The translations under genes were made by a program, and so were the position numbers. Shown in pieces: positions 1 through 6,600 of a stretch of DNA of 10,191 nucleotides. The DNA lies in contig VBMR01000005.1 in assembly GCA_005878325.1 (NCBI GenBank), positions 1 through 10,191 of the forward strand, read 5' to 3'. This DNA is from Methanobacteriota archaeon (GTDB lineage: Archaea; Thermoplasmatota; Thermoplasmata; RBG-16-68-12). Each line of letters begins with the position of its first letter. Within the stretch, counting starts at the first letter, position 1. Under the pieces are notes generated by a model. It did not search any database and was not told the origin of the DNA. It was given only the letters and a program-made list of their open reading frames with translations.

Positions 1-68
1 ACCTTCCCGGAGAAGTCCTCGAGGCGACGGGGTTCGAGGATGACGATGTCCGAGAGGTTGATGCCCAT
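1..68 (-). CDS. fen: Flap endonuclease 1 (FEN1), N-terminal fragment cut by window edge
   Basis: Reading minus from the ATG at 66-68 gives 22 codons beginning MGINLSDIV and continuing LEPRRLEDFSGK before the window ends. Archaeal FEN1 proteins begin MGxxxxDI/L..., then a short acidic/basic stretch and E-L-E-x-(L/F)-x-G-K-x-(I/V)-A-(V/I)-D-A. The visible part fits this up to the GK that precedes the first catalytic strand, and its Gly2 is the conserved residue whose backbone amine contributes to the active site. FEN1 removes 5' flaps during Okazaki-fragment maturation and repair, normally bound to PCNA. The catalytic aspartates are outside the window, so activity cannot be judged. A TATA-like box 26 bases upstream suggests a leaderless start. 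The match is short, but start position, length of the leader segment and pattern all agree. Confidence 0.8.
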   Translation of the reverse strand, partial: MGINLSDIVILEPRRLEDFSGK

Positions 69-93
69 TCAGATGGAGGAAGGTCGAGGAGCG

Positions 94-107
94 TAAAGGG
101 TTTTCTC
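94..107 (-). promoter_or_regulatory. Archaeal promoter (BRE + TATA-like box) of fen
   Basis: On the minus strand GAGAAAA (101-107) is followed by CCCTTTACG (from 100 downwards). The end of the CCTTTA box lies 26 bases before the A of the fen ATG. This is the usual archaeal BRE/TATA distance for a transcript that begins at or next to the start codon. The same box and spacing recur ahead of other genes in this window. Confidence 0.5.
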
Positions 108-144
108 GGGAGGAGTTCGCGCCGCGACGTCCCTTCCTCCTGGC

Positions 145-162
145 GCGTCCCCCCCCGGACGC
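145..162. repeat. Small inverted repeat around a poly-C tract
   Basis: GCGTCC (145-150) is separated by six C residues from its reverse complement GGACGC (157-162). The run of C is 8 long in total. It abuts the CCTTTATG box and the 20-bp palindrome, so these elements may act together. The run length is also a place where base calls are error-prone. Confidence 0.4.
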
Positions 163-169
163 CTTTATG
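162..169 (+). promoter_or_regulatory. Candidate plus-strand TATA-like box (CCTTTATG)
   Basis: CCTTTATG on the plus strand resembles the CCTTTA boxes ahead of the minus-strand genes here. It would place a transcription start near 190-195, reading into the intergenic region. No protein gene begins there; the ATG at 184-186 opens only a 10-codon frame. The last five bases of the box overlap the 165-184 palindrome, as expected if a regulator blocked the box. Weak evidence from one motif. Confidence 0.25.
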
Positions 170-184
170 CCCAATTGGGCATAA
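165..184. promoter_or_regulatory. Perfect 20-bp palindrome, probable regulator-binding site
   Basis: The half-site TTATGCCCAA (165-174) is followed directly by its exact reverse complement (175-184), giving 20 of 20 symmetric positions with no spacer. Such continuous palindromes are typical of operators bound by dimeric winged-helix or helix-turn-helix regulators. It lies about 100 bases upstream of the fen ATG and overlaps a plus-strand TATA-like box. No regulator gene is visible nearby, so the partner is unknown. Confidence 0.5.
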
Positions 185-534
185 TGCTCACGCGTAGCCC
201 CGCCGCGTCGCGGTAAACGTACCTCGTTGACTCGGACCAGTCGCCTCCTGTGCACCACGATCGGCAAATCCGCAAGGTCGAAGAACCTCGCAATCCGTGA
301 TTCCAGTCCGTGATTATCAGGAGAGCGGAACCGTGCTACGGAGTAGCAAAGTGCGCGAGGTCTGCCGTCCCGCGTCATTAGGGCCCAACTTTCTTGCTAC
401 TGGTCGCTGTCACGCCGAACACAAACGAACCGTCGCCTTTTCCGTTGGAGAGCCGGGTGCGGTCCCGCACCAAGACGTCGGAGGTACCTTCGTGTGCCTC
501 TGCCGTTCGGTAGGCAACCAGCAACCAGCGAGGT

Positions 535-576
535 AAAATTGGACGGCGCGGATCATCCGCGTCGTTCTATTTCTTT
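535..576. terminator. Terminator-like hairpin between the giant gene and fen
   Basis: The arms 543-553 and 555-565 pair as an 11-bp stem with one G-T mismatch (core CGCGGAT/ATCCGCG). On the minus strand, downstream of the giant gene's stop, the stem is followed by AATTTT (540-535). On the plus strand it is followed by TCTATTTCTTT (566-576). It could therefore end transcription from either side. Archaeal termination depends mainly on U-tracts, and both tracts here are short or interrupted. Confidence 0.4.
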
Positions 577-612
577 GTCGATTCCCGGCTGAGCGGACGT
601 TTGCGCGGTGGT

Positions 613-3600
613 CTACATCTCCGCGGCGCGCACGCCGAGAAGGAACGTCTCCTCCCCAAGCCCGGCCTCGATCACGTACGCATCTTGGGCCGGCTCCGCG
701 ACGAACTGCACGTCGAGCGCGTTCGCGTCCCGGAGGATCATATCCTTCCAGGGACCGAGTTTTCCTCGGAGGTCTTTCCCCGCGACGAGTTCGATCTCGA
801 CGACGCGGTCCTCGTCGAGGCTCATGTCCTTCCGCGCTTCTCGCACGAGCTCCACGATCTCCTTCGCGTATCCCTCCGCGACGAGTTCCTTCGACATCCG
901 CGTGTCCAGATACACGACGCCGCCTTCGTACGGCTCTTCGACGACGTAGTCCGGCAGGGACTCGACGAAGGACACCATCGAGGGATTGATGCGCACCTTT
1001 TGTCCCTCGATCCCGACGGAGTACTCGCCTCGCTCCAGGCCGGCCTTGATCTTCCACGCGTCCTGGGATCGCAGGAGGATCTCGATCTTCTTCGCCCACA
1101 GCTTGTATGCCGCGCTCACGGAATTCATGTGCACTTGGACTTCGATCTTCATCCCGCGCCACGTCTCCTCCGGCGCGACGATGTCGAGCTCCTTCGCCCC
1201 GCTCTGCCCGACGATGATCTTCCGGAACGCGCTGACGGCGTCGTAGCCGCCCGCATCGGAAGCTTTCACCGCGACGCGCGCGACCGGCCAGTACCGCTCG
1301 ATGCCCGCGCGCCGCTTCGCCTGGAACATGGCCTCGAGACTGCGGCGGAGGAAGTCCATGTACGAATTGACCTGGTCGTCCGTGATCTGGAGCGTGCCCG
1401 CCTCCTTCGAGGCGAGCACCGCCTGCTTGATCTGCCGTGAAATCTCTTCCGTCGGCCCCACGGTCGCGTCGGAAATGCGCTTCAAGACCTGCACCCCCTG
1501 ATCGTATCCCTGCCGCTCGATCGCGGCCCACGCCCAGGCGAGGAAGTCTTCGTCGCCTTCGCCGATGAGGAGCCCGCGTTCCATGAGAGCGGGGACCTTG
1601 CTCACCGGGGAGTCCTCCAGGGGCCCGAGGGACACGCCCTCCACCGCGGTCGCGAACAGGATCCGCCGGACGATCGGTCGAATTCCTCCCAGCTCCGCGG
1701 GGTCGCCGGTCCAGGACTCGAGCTTCGCGCCATACTCGTCGTGGATTTCCTTGAGGACGGAGAACATGTAGAGGGGAAGGATCGGAGGGTCCTTGCCGCG
1801 GACCGTCACCGCGAGGAACGCCTGCGGCCCGCGGGCGACAAACACGGCGACTTTCTCCACCGTCGTCCGGGCGAACCCCTTCCCGCCGTCCGGGAACGCC
1901 TTCGCCACGAAGGCCTTGATTTGGGTCTCTAGGTTCGCGGCCCTCGCCGCTTCCTCCGGCGGGAGGAAGACGCGGCTCTCGTGGCACACGAGCGCTCCGG
2001 TCGAATGGAACAGGAGGGCCTGGTCGACTTGGTACCCTCCTTCCGGCTCGACGCGCACGACCGCCGAGTCGGTCGTCTGGTGCCTCGAGTCGTCCAGCGG
2101 TCGGGTGTAGTGCACCTCGAAGTCCAGGTCCATCGTGCCGGCCTCTTTCGGCCGGATCCCGAATTCGACGGACGCCTTTTGGTTCGGCTCGAGCCGGTCG
2201 ATCACCTTGAGGCCCTGGACCTCCACCGGGCCCGTGACGATCGGGGTCACATGCTCCGCGGGCCAGTTCCCCTTGTTCGTGATTTGCATCTCGATCCGGG
2301 TCCAGCGGTTCGCCTGGAGCCCGAGGTTCGACGTCTCCAGGAACAACCGCGGATATCGGTCCTTCAGCATCTGCTCGACGCGCCCCTTCGCGGACGACTC
2401 CGCCCGGTCGATCAGCGTCTCCAGGCCGCGGAGGTCCTCCGAACGGATCGCGGCATCGGCCTTCGCGAGGGACTCCTCGACCTCCGGGAGGTCGAGGTGG
2501 ACCGAATTGGCTTGGGCCACCATCGCCCGGAGCCTCTCGAGGTCCTTCCCGGCCTTGTCGAGGACCGTCTGCCGCCGCTGGCGCGCGAGGGACTCCTTGG
2601 CCCGCCGGAGGAAGTCCTCGACCTGGCGTTGGTTCCTCTTCTGGATCGCGGCCTCGATCTTCGTCAGGTACGACTCCGCCTCTCGGGGGTCGAGGCCCTG
2701 GCTCTTCGCGATCTGGATGTCGTTGATCAGGGAGGCGAGTTCGACCTCGACCTTCTTCGAGGCCACCTCCCCCTTCTGTCGCTCGACCGATTCCCGGAGG
2801 CCGGCCGCGATCTCCTGCACGCGCTCGTACTTCCCCTCTTGGAACGCTTCTTCCGCCTCCCGCAGGAGCAATTCCGCCTGGCTCGTGTCCGCGCCGATGG
2901 ACCCCATGTCCTTCACCGTGTCACGTGCGGTGGCCAGGACGTCCGCCATGCGTTCCTTCAGCTGCCCCTGTACCGTCTGGGCCTGCTCCCTCGCCTTCTC
3001 GATGAACTCCCAGGCCAGCTGGATGTCCGTCTCGAGGGTCGACTGCGCGCGGGCGAGGAGTTCGTTCGCCTCCGTCGCCTGCGCTGTGCCGAGGGCGTCG
3101 ATCACCTTCGCGGTCAGGGTGACGGGACTGTCTGCGAACGCGCCCGTGTCGCCAGGTTCCTTCGCGACGATGAGGAGCTTCTTGACCATGTCATCGATGC
3201 CCTCGAGCTGGTGGAGGAGTCCCGTCCACCGATCGAGGACGGTCCCGTAACGGTCCTCCACCTCTTTCAGGACCTGGAGCATGTACAGGGGCAGCAGCCG
3301 CGGTTCCTGCCCCACAAGGACCGTCGCGAGGAACGTGTGCGGCGACCGCTCGATCAGGATCTTCGAGTCCCCGAAGTCGAGCCGCTTCATGCCGACCCGG
3401 GTGCGGGACTTGAAGGAATCCTTCACGAAGTCCTGGACGACCGTCAGCATGCCGGAGAAGATGTCCTCGTCGATCTCTTCCCGGAACTTGCGGCTGTAGT
3501 GGGCGATCAACCGGCCGTCGTTATGGATCAGGAAGACGTCCTCGACGAGGTACGTGGCCTCCGGCTCCACCCGGACTTCTTTCGCCTCATGGACCTCGTA

Positions 3601-6600
3601 GCGGTTCTCGTCGAAGAGTCGCTGGTACGAGATCCCGACGCCGAGGGGGACGGGGCCCGCGGACTTCGGTCGCAGGCCGACGCGGACCGGGACGACTTCG
3701 CCGACGCCGATCTCGCCGATCGTCGGGACGCCCTTCGACTCGAGGTCCCCCGAGAACTCGATCTGCACGTTCCGCGCCGGGAGCTTCCCGCGATTCTCGA
3801 TCGCGAAGGTGTACTGGTTCCATTCTCCCGCCTGCAGGCCCGTGGCGGGGAGGCGCAGGGCGAGGTTCGGGTACCGGTTCTTGATGAAGTTCTGCATCTG
3901 GGCCCCGATCGAGACCTCTGCCTGCTTGATCAGGATGTCCGCCATTGCCATATCGCTGCCCCGGAGGGCGGACTCCGCCTGGACGAGGGAATTTTCCGCT
4001 TCCCCGAGTTCCGCGCCGAGTTTCTTCGCGTTCGCGATCATCGTCGAGACGGCGTGGACGCGCGACTCGTACTTGTCGATGAAATGCCGCGTCCGGGATT
4101 CCTCCAGGGCCGCCCGGGCCTCGAGGAGGCCTTTCTGGAATCCGTCCACGTCGCCTTCCACGATCGCGTGGCGGGCGGCGTCCAGATGGGCCCGCGCGGA
4201 CTGGGCCGGGATCTCCAACCGCTCCGATTGCGTGACGATCTCGTCGAGGGAGTTGATCTCGTCCGTGTAGCGTTTCAGGATCTGCTTTCGCTTCGCCTCG
4301 AGGACTCGCTCCTGCAGGTCCCCCTTGAGCCGGTACACTTCCTCGATGTCGTCCGCGGCGGCGGCCTCCTGCGCGCGGGAGCGGAATTCCTCGAGCTCTC
4401 CTCGCGGCAGGCCGACGGACACGCCCTCGTTGATGAGAGGAAGGAAGTCCTCCACGATGTCCGTGAGGTGGGCCTGGCGCGCGATGTCGATCTCGTCGGC
4501 CACCCGTTTCGCGTAGCCGGCCACGTCGTCGTACTCGCCCGCGTCGACGAGTGCCTCCGCGCGGGCCAGCAGCTCGGACGCCATCCGCACATCGGCTCCG
4601 AGTTTGGAATGCGCATCGAGCTTCGCCCGCAGTTCGGAAAGAGTGTCTCGGACCCGCGAGGCATCTCGATGCCGTCGGGCCTCTTTGAGGATGTCCTCGA
4701 TGACCTTCTTGTACTCGATCGCCTCGACGAACCGGTGATCCGCGATCGCTTCGCGGGCATTCTGGAGGACCATGGCAGCGCGGCCCGGGTCCACGCCGGA
4801 GGACCGCACCTTGTCGACCTCGCTTGCGATCGCCTGCACAAGGTCCTTCGCGGCGGCCTCGAGCCCCATCGTGAGACCTTTCGCCATGTCGACGGTGTCG
4901 GCGAGCGCCCCCGGGACATCGGGGAAGCGGCCCGCGTCGAACGCGGCTTCCGCGCGCTGGAGGGATTCGTCCGCCCCCATGATCGTGATGTCCGCCCGCG
5001 AAAGGTCGTTGATCGTCTTCCGGATCTCCGCGATCTGGGCGCGGGCGACGTCCTGGGCCTTGTATCGAGCCTCCGTGTCCTGGTCGGATCGCTGCCGGAG
5101 CACCTCGACGATCTTCTGCTCCGCGGCGCGGGCGTGCTCCACGGCGTCCGCGTACTCGCTGCGCTCGAAGTGGGATTTCGCCTTCTCCAACAACCCGATC
5201 GCCCCGTCGACGGGGACGCCAGCCCCCTGGCCGTCCGCGATCCGACGCTCCGCGCGGGCGATCAGGTTCTTCGCGGCCATGACGAGCTCCTCCATCAGCT
5301 CCTTCGCGGTCTCGTCGAGTCCCTTCAGGATCGCATCGACCTCGTCGAACGCGCGCTGCTGCAGCGCGCGTTCCGCGGCCCGTAGGCTCTCCTCCGCGCC
5401 GGAGATGTCGATGTCCGCCTTCCGGAGCCCTTCGATGATCCTCTTGACGGCGATGAACTTCGTCGCGGCGGCCCGCGCCTTCTCCATCGTGCGCCGCTGG
5501 TCCTCCTGGAACCGGGAGCGGCGCGCCTCCGAGAGCCGGCGGTCCAGGTCCGAGATCGTCTGCAGGGCCGAGCCGGGCCGGCCCGCCTTCAGGTCTTCGT
5601 CCGCGCGGGCCAGGGCCTCCCCGACGTCGGGGGTCTCGATGCCCTCGGCCTTCGCCTCCTCGAGCGCCTTCTTCGTCCGGGCCAAGGCGCCGTGCGCCTG
5701 TCCGGTGAGCGTGACCTTGACGCCTTCGACGATGCCCTCCGCGGAGGCGACGAGCTGGTCCGCCTCTTCGAGGGCTCCGCGGTCGATCGCCTGCTCCGCC
5801 GCGGCGAGGCTGCCGACAGCGCGCGCCAGGTCGACGTTCTGCGCGACGAGATCCGCGATCTTCGCCCGGATGGATTCCATGCGCCGATGGATCCCCTCCG
5901 TCCGCTCGAGCTTGACGCGCATCTGCTCCGCGTCCGTCCGGCGCCGGGAATCGGCCGCGACGCGGGCGAGCTCGCCGACCTCCGAGATGCACGCGTGGCC
6001 CGCGTAGATCGTGTCGCCGTACCGCGCCTCCTGATACGATGTCTCCGCGTCCTGCAGCATCCGCTCGGCCGCTTCCGTCGGCACTCCGTCCGCTTTGGCC
6101 CGCGTCAACTCGCCCCGGGCCTGTCCGAGGACCTCCGCGGCGCTGCTCCGCAGCGATTCGCGGGTCGCGGCGATGTCGTGCTCGATGCTGTCCAACAGGG
6201 CGTCCGCCTGGAGCAGCCGGCGGTCCTGGATCGCGATCGCGGCATCCGCGAGCTTTCCTTCGAGGCCGACCGTGTCGCTCTGCCCCGCCTGCCGCAAGGC
6301 CACGATGTCGTCCCGGGCCTCCAGGACCCGTCCGTTCAGCTTCTCCTCCACCCGGGCGTCCTGGTCCGCCATCCGCTTGTCGATCAGGGACTGCATGTCG
6401 AGCGGCTTGCCCACCGCGATCGCGTCGTTGACCTCTTGGAGGAGCTGGCGCGCCACGACCGGGTCCAGGCCCCGCGCGGCGTTCGTCAGGATGATCTGCA
6501 AGGACCGCTCCATGTACGCGCGGACGTGCGTCTCCCGGGCGCCCTCCGCCGTGCGACGCGCCTCGGCCAGGAGCCGCCGGGCGGTCGCGAGGTCCCGGGC

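Larger units (their letters stand above)
69..612. other. Intergenic region, 544 bases, with palindrome and stems but no convincing gene
   Basis: This stretch separates the fen start from the giant gene's stop. It is visibly less GC-rich than the flanking genes from about 190 to 540, and no frame shows the strong third-position GC of the neighbours. It holds the fen promoter (94-107), a GCGTCC/GGACGC stem around a C-run (145-162), a 20-bp palindrome (165-184), competing TGCTAC/GTAGCA stems (334-401), a GGTGCGG/CCGCACC stem (456-471) and a terminator-like hairpin (543-565). I see no tRNA, SRP RNA or RNase P RNA signature. A minus-strand stretch from about 570 to 378 reads open without an ATG and could be a decayed gene. 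A plus-strand structured RNA from about 192 to 576 is also possible. Neither is established. Confidence 0.5.

Noticed and set aside
69..612. tRNA, SRP RNA or RNase P RNA in the large intergenic region
   Set aside because: Neither strand shows a T-loop GTTCRA motif with matching acceptor arms, the SRP helix 8 signature, or the conserved RNase P blocks.
613..1383. A complete or pseudogenised ileS gene
   Set aside because: No HIGH or KMSKS motif, Rossmann core or editing domain precedes the C-terminal domain. The upstream sequence is helical repeats and Ig-longin modules in the same intact frame, so this is a domain within another protein.
410..1987. A 525-codon minus-strand frame crossing the end of the giant gene
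   Set aside because: It is out of frame with the giant gene, extremely rich in Arg, Gly and Pro, and has no recognisable motif. It is a GC-driven shadow frame.
1981..5385. A 1134-codon open frame on the plus strand inside the giant gene
   Set aside because: It is antisense to a continuous, well-patterned gene. Its composition (rich in Arg, Leu, Asp, His) is what the reverse complement of GC-biased codons gives, and it shows no domain pattern. The same holds for the other long plus-strand frames between 601 and 7918.
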